Assembly: GCF_963677725.1 (NCBI RefSeq)
Contig: NZ_OY782507.1
Span: 930,001 to 994,000 of the forward strand
Reading direction: 5' to 3'
Source: an uncultured Cohaesibacter sp.
GTDB taxonomy: Bacteria; Pseudomonadota; Alphaproteobacteria; Rhizobiales; Cohaesibacteraceae
DNA: 64,000 bases
Shown here: in pieces, positions 1-8,403 of the stretch
Layout: each line of letters starts with the position of its first letter
Position numbering within the stretch: the stretch's first letter is position 1
Translations under genes and position numbers: made by a program
Notes under the pieces: model-generated
What the model was told of the DNA's origin: nothing
The model's input: the letters and a program-made list of their open reading frames with translations, nothing else
Database searches by the model: none

Positions 1-1316
1 ATTGCCTTGCGACCATCTTGCTCGCCGATTTGCTTGACTATATCAAAGCGGTCGATGACATCGCGATGATCGCGCGGCGGCAAGGCGTCGCTTTGGTCAA
101 AATCCCCCTGATAGTAGATCAACCAGGCGGCCAGCGACAGGCTCATCAGGCGCGGCGGAGTGCCTTTGTACTGCCAACAGGCCTTGAAGCGCGGCAGGTT
201 GCGGGTGCGGAATTTGGCGATGCCATTCAATGATATATCGTGCCAGCGATGGAGGATGAAGGGATTTTCGAACCGCCGCAGAACATCGGCGCTGAAGGCT
301 TCGAGTTCCTCGCGCGGCAGTGACAAATAGGGCAGAATTTCCCCCTCCAGCATCGCGCGCAGGAAGGCCTTGGCCGGGGCGCTTTGCATGGTTTGACGCA
401 CAGCGAGGCTGTTGCTAATCAGGGCCAGCGGACAAAGCCCGGTATGCGCACCATTCAGGATCGCCACCTTGCGCTCCTTGTAGCCGTCGGCGCGTGGCAC
501 AATGATGGTGCAATCATCGGCTTTGGCCATTGGAATTTCAAGGTCCGGCTGGCCGTCACGCTGTTCAACAACGAGGAAATGAAACAATTCGGCGGCGACC
601 AGAAAGGGATCGCGATAGCCGAGGGAATTTTCCAGCTCGTTGATCTCATCGCGTGGGAAGCCCGGTACGATCCGGTCCACCAAGGTGTTGTAAAAGGCGT
701 TGGAGCCGTGGATCCAATCGATGAAATCGTCACCCAATGCCCATTGCTCCGCATAGGCCAGAACACAGCGTTTTAATTCATCCCCATTGTGATCGATCAG
801 CTCACAAGGCAAAAACTGAAAGCCCGGTGCATCGCTGCCACCGAGGCTGTTGAACCGTTCCATCAACAGGCGGGTGATCTTGGCGGGAAAGGTTGCAGGT
901 GGCGCGTCATCGCACTCACAATCAGGGCTGTAGGTGATACCGGCTTCGGTGGTATTGGAGATAACGACCACCATGTCAGGATTGCGGGCCAGAGCCAGCA
1001 CTCCATCCCAATCCGCAGTCGCAGACAATTCGCGACGAACGGCAGCAATGATGCGGCTTTCACTCACCGCTTTGCCATCGCTGCCCACCCCGCGGGACAG
1101 CACCGTGTAGACGCCATCGCTATCATTCAGACTATGCGGGATGCCTCCGCCAATGGGTCGGACCACAACGATGCCATAGTCGGTGCCACAGGCTTCATTC
1201 ATCCGGTCAATTTTCCAATCCATGAAGGCACGCAGGAAATTGCCTTCACCAAACTGGATTACCCGTTCTGTCGGGCGGGATCGTCCCTCAAGATGGCTTT
1301 GATTGATGCGTTGCAT
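1..1316 (-). CDS. uxaB: Tagaturonate reductase (altronate oxidoreductase), 3' end cut by window edge
   Basis: NAD-dependent reductase of the mannitol dehydrogenase family; it would interconvert tagaturonate and altronate in galacturonate breakdown. I read an open minus-strand frame from position 1316 to the window edge (about 438 codons). The family's N-terminal block 'QFGEGNFLRAF' followed by 'DWKID' lies near residue 20, and the C-terminal domain carries the 'NGAHTG' block with the preceding Lys expected of the active site. The start at 1316 gives an N-terminus matching the usual UxaB length; an in-frame ATG at 1355 is the alternative, and neither has a strong ribosome binding site. It is the last gene seen of the uronate operon, about 55 bases after uxaA. 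The related fructuronate reductase (UxuB) cannot be excluded, but the N-terminal block and the adjacent uxaA favour UxaB. Confidence 0.88.
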   Translation of the reverse strand, partial: MQRINQSHLEGRSRPTERVIQFGEGNFLRAFMDWKIDRMNEACGTDYGIVVVRPIGGGIPHSLNDSDGVYTVLSRGVGSDGKAVSESRIIAAVRRELSATADWDGVLALARNPDMVVVISNTTEAGITYSPDCECDDAPPATFPAKITRLLMERFNSLGGSDAPGFQFLPCELIDHNGDELKRCVLAYAEQWALGDDFIDWIHGSNAFYNTLVDRIVPGFPRDEINELENSLGYRDPFLVAAELFHFLVVEQRDGQPDLEIPMAKADDCTIIVPRADGYKERKVAILNGAHTGLCPLALISNSLAVRQTMQSAPAKAFLRAMLEGEILPYLSLPREELEAFSADVLRRFENPFILHRWHDISLNGIAKFRTRNLPRFKACWQYKGTPPRLMSLSLAAWLIYYQGDFDQSDALPPRDHRDVIDRFDIVKQIGEQDGRKA

Positions 1317-1371
1317 GGCATAGGTCTCGTGACTTTGGTTCAGGGGGTGGGGCATAGAGAAAAAGCATGGA

Positions 1372-2910
1372 TCACATGACGGCTCCTACCTGCCAGGGGA
1401 TGAATTCATGATCCCCCAGCCCCAGCAATTCGGATTTGGTCGGAGCACCGGATGCCACGTTGAGAATATGCTCAAGGATCTCCGCTCCCTTGGCATCGAG
1501 CGAAATCCCCGCGCTGAGAATGTCGCCGCAATTGATGTCCATATCGTCCGGCATGGCTTCAAACAGGCGGTCATTGGTGGCGACCTTGATGGTCGGCGCT
1601 GGCTTGGAGCCAAAAGCCGAGCCGCGCCCGGTGGTGAAGACCACCATATGCGCCCCGCCCGCAATCTGGCCTGTGGCGCAGACCGGGTCATAGCCGGGCG
1701 TGTCCATATAGACAAAACCGGGTTCGGTGACCTGCTCGCCATAATCATAGACCGCGGTCAGGGGTGTTGAGCCGGATTTGGCCGTCGCACCGAGGGATTT
1801 TTCCAGAATGGTTGTAAGCCCCCCTGCCTTGTTGCCGGGGCTTGGATTGTTGTCGAGGCTGCCATTGTTGATCGCGACATAATGCTCCCACCATTTGATC
1901 TGGGCGATTAGCTTGTTCGCAACGACCTCGCTCGCCGCGCGGCGCAACAAAAGCTGTTCGGCGCCATAGATTTCTGGCGTCTCGGACAGAATGGCCGTTG
2001 CCCCAAGACCGACCAGCAAGTCGGCAGTCTTGCCCAATGCGGGATTGGCAGTGATGCCGGAAAAACCGTCCGAGCCGCCACATTGCAGGGCGATTTTCAG
2101 CGCCGATGCCGAACAATGCTCGCGGCGAGCCTTATCGACCTCTGGCAGCAATTCGGCCACTTTGGCCTTGATGGCCTCGATGGTCTTGCGGGTGCCACCG
2201 ACTTCCTGAATGGCCAGACTGTGAAAATGATCAAGATTGGTCTTCTGCCCTTCAGCTTGGAAGATCTCTTTCATCCGGGCCACCTGCATCATCTCGCAGC
2301 CAAGGCCAACGAAGATGGTCGCGCCGACATTGGGATGGGTGGCATAGCCCCAGAGCACCCGCTCGAGCAGGCCGAAGTCCCGCATGCCGCTCATGCCACA
2401 GCCGGTGCTGTGGGTGAGGCCCACAACGCCATCAACATGGTCATACTGGTCGAGGATACCGCAAGCATTGAGTTCAGCAGCGGCCTGACGGATGACCGTC
2501 GCCGAGCAATTGACCGTGGCGCAAAGGGCAATGAAATTGCGTGTCCCCACCTGCCCGTTGCGGCGCTTGTATCCCATGAAGGTGCGCGGCTTGAGCGTCG
2601 GGATTGCTGCCTTTGCAGCATCCAGATCGCAGCCGACCCGATAGGCCTGATCATGGTCGGAAAAAGCACAATTGTGCGAATGGACATGCGTTCCCGGAGC
2701 AATCTTAGTGGTTGCAACACCAATCTTTTCGCCAAATTTGAGGATCGCGTCGCCCGGTTTGTGAGCGATACGGGCAATCTTGTGGCCGGGCATGACATTG
2801 ACGGTCAGTGGCGCGCCAAGCTGCAGCGGATCTTCACCCGCATGCGCACCGCCCGTCAGGACCGCGATGGTATCAGAAGGATTGAGAATGATCGGGGGCG
2901 CTTTGGTCAT
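1372..2910 (-). CDS. uxaA: Altronate dehydratase
   Basis: Converts D-altronate to 2-keto-3-deoxygluconate in the cytoplasm. The 512-residue product has the full family architecture: a small N-terminal SAF-like domain (about 1-100) with 'HVHSHNC', then the large UxaA domain starting near residue 115 ('GYKRRNGQVGTRNF') with conserved Cys-rich stretches such as 'HSTGCGMSG', 'GLGCEM' and 'CGGSDGFSG' that are likely metal or substrate ligands. Its ATG shares one base with the TGA of the upstream uxuA (TGATG at 2908-2912), so the two are translationally coupled. It sits between uxuA and uxaB, giving the galacturonate and glucuronate branches one shared operon. Confidence 0.95.
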   Translation of the reverse strand: MTKAPPIILNPSDTIAVLTGGAHAGEDPLQLGAPLTVNVMPGHKIARIAHKPGDAILKFGEKIGVATTKIAPGTHVHSHNCAFSDHDQAYRVGCDLDAAKAAIPTLKPRTFMGYKRRNGQVGTRNFIALCATVNCSATVIRQAAAELNACGILDQYDHVDGVVGLTHSTGCGMSGMRDFGLLERVLWGYATHPNVGATIFVGLGCEMMQVARMKEIFQAEGQKTNLDHFHSLAIQEVGGTRKTIEAIKAKVAELLPEVDKARREHCSASALKIALQCGGSDGFSGITANPALGKTADLLVGLGATAILSETPEIYGAEQLLLRRAASEVVANKLIAQIKWWEHYVAINNGSLDNNPSPGNKAGGLTTILEKSLGATAKSGSTPLTAVYDYGEQVTEPGFVYMDTPGYDPVCATGQIAGGAHMVVFTTGRGSAFGSKPAPTIKVATNDRLFEAMPDDMDINCGDILSAGISLDAKGAEILEHILNVASGAPTKSELLGLGDHEFIPWQVGAVM

Positions 2911-4091
2911 CAGTTGGTCCTGTTATAGCGGATGCCTGCCATCAGACCGCGCAATTCAGCCAGACCGCGCATCCGACCAACCAGCGGATAACCGGGATGG
3001 GTCTGCTTTGCGGCATCATCGAGCAATTCATGGCCATGGTCAGGGCGGAAGACGATATCGGCATCGGTGCGGCCTTCAGACCGGCGTCTTTCCTCTTCGG
3101 TCAGCAAAACGGAGACCAAAGCCGCCATGTCGGTGTCGCCTTCCAGATGGGCTGCTTCCTCAAACGAACCATCGGCAAACTTGCGCACATTGCGCAGATG
3201 GACAAAGTGGATCTTGTCGGCAAAGGCCTTGGCGATGGCCGGGACATCATTGTCGGGATGCGCCCCGAGCGAGCCGGAACAAAGAGTCAGGCCATTGGCG
3301 CGGCTATCATGGGCAGACAGCACCCATTGGATGTCGGCTGCGGTGGAGACAATACGCGGCAGGCCGAGAATATCGCGCGGCGGATCATCGGGATGGACAG
3401 CAAAGGACAGGCCCAACTCTTCGGCCGCCGGGATGATTTCATCCAGAAACCGCTTGTAATTGGCTCGCAAATCCTCGCGCGAAATGCCGTCATAAAGCGC
3501 AAGTCCCGCCCGCAAGCCATCCAGATCATAGCGATCATAAGCGCCGGGCAATCCGGCCATCACCGACTGCATCAACTCGTCCTTGTCAGCGTCGCTGGCT
3601 GCTTTGAACCAGTGGCTCGCCTTGTCCAAAGCTTCCTGACAATAGTCGCCTTCTGCGCCTTTACGCTTTAACATATGGACTTCGAGAGCGGCCATTCTCC
3701 CGGCATCGAAACGAAGGCAGCTGCCGCCACGGGCAACGGGGGCTTGAAGGTCGGTGCGGGTCCAATCGAGCAAGGGCATAAAATTGTAGCAAATGACCTT
3801 GACGCCTTCGGCGGCCAGATTGGCCATCGACTGGCGGTAATTGGCGAACAGTTCCGTCAGATCCCCCTCGCCGCGTTTGATCCGCTCATGGATCGGCAAG
3901 CTTTCAACCACCGGCCAGTTGAAGCCTGCGTCTTCTATGGTTGCGCGGAATTCGGCAATGCGTTCCCGCGGCCAAATCTCGCCATAGGGAACCTCATGCA
4001 AAGCGGTGACGATTTCCCGCGCTCCGGTCTGGGCAATTTCGGGCAGGGAAATGCGATCATAGGGTCCGTACCAGCGCCAGCCTTCTTTCAT
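2910..4091 (-). CDS. uxuA: Mannonate dehydratase
   Basis: Dehydrates D-mannonate to 2-keto-3-deoxygluconate, the glucuronate branch of the pathway. The 393-residue product is the typical UxuA length and carries the N-terminal 'WRWYGPYD' and 'HEVPYGEIW' blocks and the metal-binding TIM-barrel strands near the C-terminus ('LCSGSLGAHPDND', 'HFVHLRNV', 'FRPDHGHELL'). Its stop overlaps the uxaA start by one base. About 90 bases separate it from kduI upstream, with no terminator visible, so it is read as part of the same operon. No fructuronate reductase gene (uxuB) is visible to make its mannonate substrate; that step may be encoded beyond the left edge or elsewhere. Confidence 0.95.
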   Translation of the reverse strand: MKEGWRWYGPYDRISLPEIAQTGAREIVTALHEVPYGEIWPRERIAEFRATIEDAGFNWPVVESLPIHERIKRGEGDLTELFANYRQSMANLAAEGVKVICYNFMPLLDWTRTDLQAPVARGGSCLRFDAGRMAALEVHMLKRKGAEGDYCQEALDKASHWFKAASDADKDELMQSVMAGLPGAYDRYDLDGLRAGLALYDGISREDLRANYKRFLDEIIPAAEELGLSFAVHPDDPPRDILGLPRIVSTAADIQWVLSAHDSRANGLTLCSGSLGAHPDNDVPAIAKAFADKIHFVHLRNVRKFADGSFEEAAHLEGDTDMAALVSVLLTEEERRRSEGRTDADIVFRPDHGHELLDDAAKQTHPGYPLVGRMRGLAELRGLMAGIRYNRTN

Positions 4092-4180
4092 GATGTTCCT
4101 CCCGATGGTTCAGTTCTGGGGTTGACGAAGCCTTTGGCCAAAGGCGCCATGTGCGCCTCTGGCCTTCCTTTTCTTGGTAT

Positions 4181-5008
4181 TCAGCGCAAATCTTCCATGG
4201 CAATGAAATCCATGTCGGTATAGTCAACATTGTCGCCAGCCATCGCCCAGATGAAGGTGTAGCTGCCGGTGCCTGCGCCGCAATGGATCGACCAAGGCGG
4301 GGAAAGGATCGCTTCTTCATTTTTGACAACAAGGTGACGGGTCTGATCCGGTTCGCCCATGAAATGGAAAACTCGGGTGCTGTCATCCATGTCGAAATAG
4401 CAATAGGCTTCCATGCGGCGATCATGGCGGTGGGCTGGCATGGTGTTCCAGACCGAGCCACCGTGGAATTTGGTGTAGCCAAGCACCAGTTGGCAGCTTT
4501 CCATCACGGTTGGATGGACAAACTGGTAGATGGTGCGTTCGTTGGCGGTCTCAGCCGCGCCCATATTGACGCTTGCGGCATCTTCTAGCTTGATCAGACG
4601 GGCCGGAAAGACTTTGTGCGCCGGAGCGGAGGCAATGTAAAAACGCCCCATGCCGGAGAAGGTGATCGCGCCCAAATCCTTGGAGAGATAGAGGACATCG
4701 CCGCGCTTCATGGCGTAGCTTTCACCACCGCAGGCAACAGCTCCCTCCTGCCCAATATTGACCACCGCCATTTCGCGCCGATCCAGGATCGATTTGGTGC
4801 CGCATTCCTTGACTTCATCGAGCTGCAATTCACCGCCATTGGGCACAGCTGCGCCAACAATCATCCGGTCATAGTGGGTATAGGTCAGGCGGATTTCACC
4901 TTCCTTGAACATGCCTTCGGCGAGGAACCGATCTCTGAGCTTTTCGGTGTCATAGGCCTTGGCGGCTTCCGGGTCGACGGCATGGACAGTTCTAACGGTC
5001 AGCATCAT
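4181..5008 (-). CDS. kduI: 5-dehydro-4-deoxy-D-glucuronate isomerase
   Basis: Isomerises 4-deoxy-L-threo-5-hexosulose uronate (DKI) to 3-deoxy-D-glycero-2,5-hexodiulosonate, a step in use of unsaturated uronates released by polysaccharide lyases. The 275-residue protein is full length and has the bicupin KduI pattern, including the metal-site block 'PAHRHDRRMEAYCYFD' near residue 195 and 'HCGAGTGSYTFIW' near the C-terminus. Two adjacent ATGs lie at the start (5008 and 5005); GGAG is 3 bases before the first and 6 before the second, so the second may be the one used. It lies 21 bases downstream of kdgF, and the two catalyse consecutive steps. Confidence 0.95.
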   Translation of the reverse strand: MMLTVRTVHAVDPEAAKAYDTEKLRDRFLAEGMFKEGEIRLTYTHYDRMIVGAAVPNGGELQLDEVKECGTKSILDRREMAVVNIGQEGAVACGGESYAMKRGDVLYLSKDLGAITFSGMGRFYIASAPAHKVFPARLIKLEDAASVNMGAAETANERTIYQFVHPTVMESCQLVLGYTKFHGGSVWNTMPAHRHDRRMEAYCYFDMDDSTRVFHFMGEPDQTRHLVVKNEEAILSPPWSIHCGAGTGSYTFIWAMAGDNVDYTDMDFIAMEDLR

Positions 5009-5029
5009 ATGCTCCTTGATGTTGGAGAA

Positions 5030-5347
5030 TTAAAGGAAGTCGGCCCGTCGCGGTGTGAAACTGTCTATGAGCCTGCCAGGCTCAAGACACACGCAGCCAT
5101 GTTTCGCAAGGGAGGGAATGACGAAACTATCTCCCGGACCGACTTCAAGGACTTCGCCGTCAATGGTGAAGCGGAAACGGCCCGCCTCAACAAAGGTCGA
5201 CTGGATATGGGGATGGGAATGCAGCGCCCCTTCGGCTCCCACTTCCTTGAAGCGGAAGGCCACCACCATCAATTCCGGGCTGTCTGCCAGCACCTGACGA
5301 CTGACGGGCTTGTCGGCGTCAACCTCTGGGAAAGACTGAATAGGCAT
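5030..5347 (-). CDS. kdgF: KdgF-like cupin, unsaturated uronate linearisation
   Basis: A 105-residue single-domain cupin. The metal motif 'HSHPHIQSTFVEAGRF' is centred near residue 45, and the second cupin motif 'PGDSFVIPSLAKHG' follows near residue 75. Family knowledge: KdgF-type cupins speed conversion of 4,5-unsaturated monouronates from pectate or alginate lyases into the linear ketouronate that KduI uses. Immediate linkage to kduI (21 bases) supports that job here. GGAG lies six bases before the ATG. The assignment rests on fold, size and neighbour; small cupins are otherwise hard to tell apart. Confidence 0.85.
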   Translation of the reverse strand: MPIQSFPEVDADKPVSRQVLADSPELMVVAFRFKEVGAEGALHSHPHIQSTFVEAGRFRFTIDGEVLEVGPGDSFVIPSLAKHGCVCLEPGRLIDSFTPRRADFL

Positions 5348-5432
5348 GAATTACTCCGGGTTCGTTTTTGCATGAGGGCAGCGGTCCGGGCGCAAAAGAC
5401 CGCCCGGTGGCCCGGTTTATCTTCCACGCGCT

Positions 5433-6713
5433 CTAGTGGAACAAGCTTGGCAGCCAGAGCGACAAAGCCGGAATGTAGGTGACCATCATCAGTACCGTGA
5501 AGGCGGCAAAATAGAACGGCCATATGGTTCTGATGACGTCCCAGACCGGGATCTTGCCGACGGCGCAGCCAACAAACAGCACCGTTCCAACCGGTGGCGT
5601 GCAAAGGCCTATGCCAAGATTGAGAATGAGAATCACGCCGAAATGCACCGGATCGACGCCAAAGGCGGTGGCAACCGGCAAGAAAATCGGCGTCGTGATG
5701 ACGATCAGCGGCGACATATCCATGAAGGTGCCAAGCATCAGCAAGAGCAGATTGATCAGCAGCAGGATGACCAGCGGATTGTCCGACAGGGTGCGCAGGG
5801 TTTCCACCAATTGGGCCGGAATGCGCAGAAAGGCCAGCAACCAGCCAAAAGCGGCGGCGCAACCGATCACCAGCAGAACCATAGCCGTGGTTCGCACCGC
5901 GGCATTGGTGGCGGCGACAAATTCCTTCCACTTCATGGTCCGGTAAGCCAGCGTGGTGACGAGAACCGCATAAACGGCGGCAATACAGGAGCTTTCAGAC
6001 GCGGTGAAGACCCCGGACCGAACGCCTCCGAAAATGATGACGATCAACATGATGCCGGGAAAGGCATTGATGAACATCCAGCCAAGCGCTCGCCAACCGG
6101 CGAAAGGCTCGGTTGGATAATTGCGCTTTCTGGCGACCCAATAGGCGGTGATCATCAGAGCAAGCGCCAGCAAAAGACCGGGCAGGACACCAGCGGTAAA
6201 CAGGTCGGCAATGGAGATTTTGCCCCCCGCGGAAATGGAATAGATGATCAGATTATGGGACGGCGGCAGCATCAGGGCGATAAGTGCCGCCAGCACCGTG
6301 ACATTGACACCATAACTGACATCATAGCCGCGCTCTTTCATCTGTGGGATCATGATGCCGCCGATGGCCGTCGCATCAGCAGCAGCGGAACCGGAAATGC
6401 CACCAAACATAACCGACGCCATGATGTTGACCTGTCCAAGGCCGCCCTTCAAGTGCCCGACCATGCCACCGGCCAAGCCGACAAGCCTTCGGGCAATATC
6501 GCCGCGCACCATGATTTCGCCGGCGAAAATGAAGAAGGGAATGGCCATCAGCGCGAAAACCGAGACGCCGGAATTCAAGCGCTGGAACACCACCACCGGA
6601 GGGATGCCGAGATAAAGAATGGTGGCAAAAGAGGCGACACCGAGGCAAAAGGCAACAGGGGTGCCGATGAGAAGCAGCACGACGAAGGTGCCAAAAAGAA
6701 CCCAGACTTCCAT
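5433..6713 (-). CDS. dctM: TRAP transporter large membrane subunit (DctM), uronate operon
   Basis: A 426-residue, very hydrophobic protein with about 12 membrane segments and DctM-family blocks such as 'IPFFIFAGEIMVRG' and 'GGISGSAAADATAIG' in the N-terminal third. It forms the sodium-driven channel of a tripartite ATP-independent periplasmic transporter in the inner membrane. Its start is 4 bases after the dctQ stop, and the GAGG preceding it overlaps that stop. Location between uxaC and kdgF/kduI indicates hexuronate or unsaturated-uronate uptake; the precise substrate cannot be read from the sequence. Confidence 0.93.
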   Translation of the reverse strand: MEVWVLFGTFVVLLLIGTPVAFCLGVASFATILYLGIPPVVVFQRLNSGVSVFALMAIPFFIFAGEIMVRGDIARRLVGLAGGMVGHLKGGLGQVNIMASVMFGGISGSAAADATAIGGIMIPQMKERGYDVSYGVNVTVLAALIALMLPPSHNLIIYSISAGGKISIADLFTAGVLPGLLLALALMITAYWVARKRNYPTEPFAGWRALGWMFINAFPGIMLIVIIFGGVRSGVFTASESSCIAAVYAVLVTTLAYRTMKWKEFVAATNAAVRTTAMVLLVIGCAAAFGWLLAFLRIPAQLVETLRTLSDNPLVILLLINLLLLMLGTFMDMSPLIVITTPIFLPVATAFGVDPVHFGVILILNLGIGLCTPPVGTVLFVGCAVGKIPVWDVIRTIWPFYFAAFTVLMMVTYIPALSLWLPSLFH

Positions 6714-6717
6714 TGCA

Positions 6718-7239
6718 TCAATCCTCGATACTGGTTTCGCCGAAACGGGCGGTCGGCAATCCGGCGGCTCTGCGGGCCAGACGCTCGAAGGAGAAAATCA
6801 TCATCAAAACGCCGCCGCCGACCAGTGGCATGAAATTGACAGCGTCGCTGAAACCCAGAGAGGGGATCTTGATGTGCCAGCCAGAAATCATCAGCTGGGA
6901 TCCATACCAGGCCATACCGAAGCCAAAGGCGGCAACCACCAGATCGGAAATGCTGTAGAGGATCAGCTTAAATTTTTCCGGAATGAACATGACCAGCACG
7001 TCAAAGCTGAGATGATTGCCTTCCCGGATACCCACGGCGGCACCAAGAAAGATGAACCATCCCATCAGGATGACGGCGGCAGGCTCGCTCCAGACGATGG
7101 AATCATTGAGGATGTAGCGGACGAACACCTGAGCGGAGACGAATATGGTCATCAGGATCAATCCGGCACCGGCCAACCAAAGCGAGAGCTGAGAGAGCAG
7201 CTTCATCACCTTTGCGACGGATTTCATGAAATCTTGCAC
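6718..7239 (-). CDS. dctQ: TRAP transporter small membrane subunit (DctQ), uronate operon
   Basis: A 173-residue protein with four predicted membrane segments (roughly residues 15-37, 50-70, 90-110 and 133-155) and the DctQ pattern 'WSEPAAVILMGWFIFLGAA'. It pairs with DctM in the inner membrane. The start is a GTG at 7239 with GGAG six bases upstream; an in-frame ATG four codons later is the alternative. A strong hairpin separates it from dctP, which probably sets unequal expression of binding protein and membrane parts. Confidence 0.92.
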   Translation of the reverse strand: MQDFMKSVAKVMKLLSQLSLWLAGAGLILMTIFVSAQVFVRYILNDSIVWSEPAAVILMGWFIFLGAAVGIREGNHLSFDVLVMFIPEKFKLILYSISDLVVAAFGFGMAWYGSQLMISGWHIKIPSLGFSDAVNFMPLVGGGVLMMIFSFERLARRAAGLPTARFGETSIED

Positions 7240-7354
7240 GTTTCACTCCGAACCCATGGAACAGCACCGGATGCGGGGACGCCGGGACTGAAAACGAAGT
7301 GGCTTTTCATGGTCTCGCACTATCGGCAAGAGGCCGCTTCACGTCATTGATGGG

Positions 7355-7387
7355 GCAATGCCCGCGATGCAGAATCGCGGACATTGC
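7355..7387 (-). promoter_or_regulatory. Intercistronic hairpin between dctP and dctQ
   Basis: A 14-base-pair stem with a 5-base loop. The arms are 7355-7368 and 7374-7387; the one imperfect pair is C-A on the plus strand but a G-U wobble on the minus-strand transcript, so the structure suits the operon's RNA. No T-tract follows, so it looks like an mRNA-stabilising or processing hairpin protecting the dctP message rather than a terminator. Confidence 0.7.
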
Positions 7388-7401
7388 AATTGATGAAAGG
7401 A

Positions 7402-8376
7402 TCAGTCGGTTGCACGAATGCGCTTGACCAGATCTTTCAGATTTTCAGAGGTTACGTGCTTTTCGTAAACCGCATCCATGGCAGACATGAATGGAGCCTT
7501 GTCGATTTCGGTGATGACCTTGACGCCAGCTGCCCGAACTTTTTCTTCGGATGCTTTCTCGCGGGCGGCCCACAATTCACGCATTTTCGGTGTGGAGTCC
7601 TTGGCAGCCCTGCGCACGGCGGCCTGATCTTCTGGAGACAGCTTGTCCCAGGAAATTTTCGACATGACAAGTATTTCCGGTACGATCAGATGCTGATCGA
7701 GCGTGTAGTAGCCGGCAACGTCGAAATGGCCAGAGGATTCATAGGAAGGCCAGTTATTCTCGGCGCCATCGATAACGCCGGTCTGGATGGAAGAATAAAC
7801 TTCGCCATAAGGCATCGGGGTGGCATTGGCACCCAGAGCAGTCATCATGTCAACGAAGATGTCCGACTGCATGACGCGGATTTTCATGCCTTTGAGGTCA
7901 TCCATGGATTTGATCGGCTTGACGCTGTTATAGAAGCTACGTGCGCCACCATCATAGAAGGTCAGACCGACATAACCATGGGGTTCGAAAGCAGCGAGGA
8001 TCTGGTCGCCGATTTCACCATCGACAACCTTATGCATATGATCAACGCCCTTGAAGATGTAAGGCAGGGAGACGACTTTGGATTCTTCCACGATGTTGTT
8101 GAATGGACCGAAGGACACACGATTAAGGTCAATCACGCCAAATTTGGTCTGCTCGATGGTGTCTTTTTCTTCACCCAGCTGGGCAGAGTGGAACACTTCA
8201 ACGCAAATGCGGCCATCGGTGCGTTCCTTGAGCAGCTCTCCCATATATTTCACAGCTTCAACGGTTGGATAGCCGTCTGGATGGGTGTCGGAAGATTTCA
8301 GGGTGATTTCACAGGCAGACGCGGTGGCAACCATCGCAACACTGGCGACAAGAGCAGCTGACAGAGACTTAAGCAT
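7402..8376 (-). CDS. dctP: TRAP transporter periplasmic binding protein (DctP), uronate operon
   Basis: A 324-residue solute-binding protein. It has an N-terminal signal peptide ('[21 protein letters not shown]', cleavage near residue 21) and the DctP blocks '[14 protein letters not shown]', '[22 protein letters not shown]' (with the Arg that normally clamps the substrate carboxylate) and '[11 protein letters not shown]'. The ATG at 8376 is chosen because GGAGG stands eight bases before it; an upstream TTG at 8391 lacks one. It begins 27 bases after uxaC. By linkage it should bind a hexuronate or related acid in the periplasm. Confidence 0.93.
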   Translation of the reverse strand: MLKSLSAALVASVAMVATASACEITLKSSDTHPDGYPTVEAVKYMGELLKERTDGRICVEVFHSAQLGEEKDTIEQTKFGVIDLNRVSFGPFNNIVEESKVVSLPYIFKGVDHMHKVVDGEIGDQILAAFEPHGYVGLTFYDGGARSFYNSVKPIKSMDDLKGMKIRVMQSDIFVDMMTALGANATPMPYGEVYSSIQTGVIDGAENNWPSYESSGHFDVAGYYTLDQHLIVPEILVMSKISWDKLSPEDQAAVRRAAKDSTPKMRELWAAREKASEEKVRAAGVKVITEIDKAPFMSAMDAVYEKHVTSENLKDLVKRIRATD

Positions 8377-8403
8377 TGTGTTTTCCTCCAAGAAAGTGGC
8401 CCG

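Noticed and set aside
5436-6833. 465-codon plus-strand frame opposite dctM
   Set aside because: Composition is dominated by Gln, His, Asp and Arg, the usual look of the complement of a membrane-protein gene.
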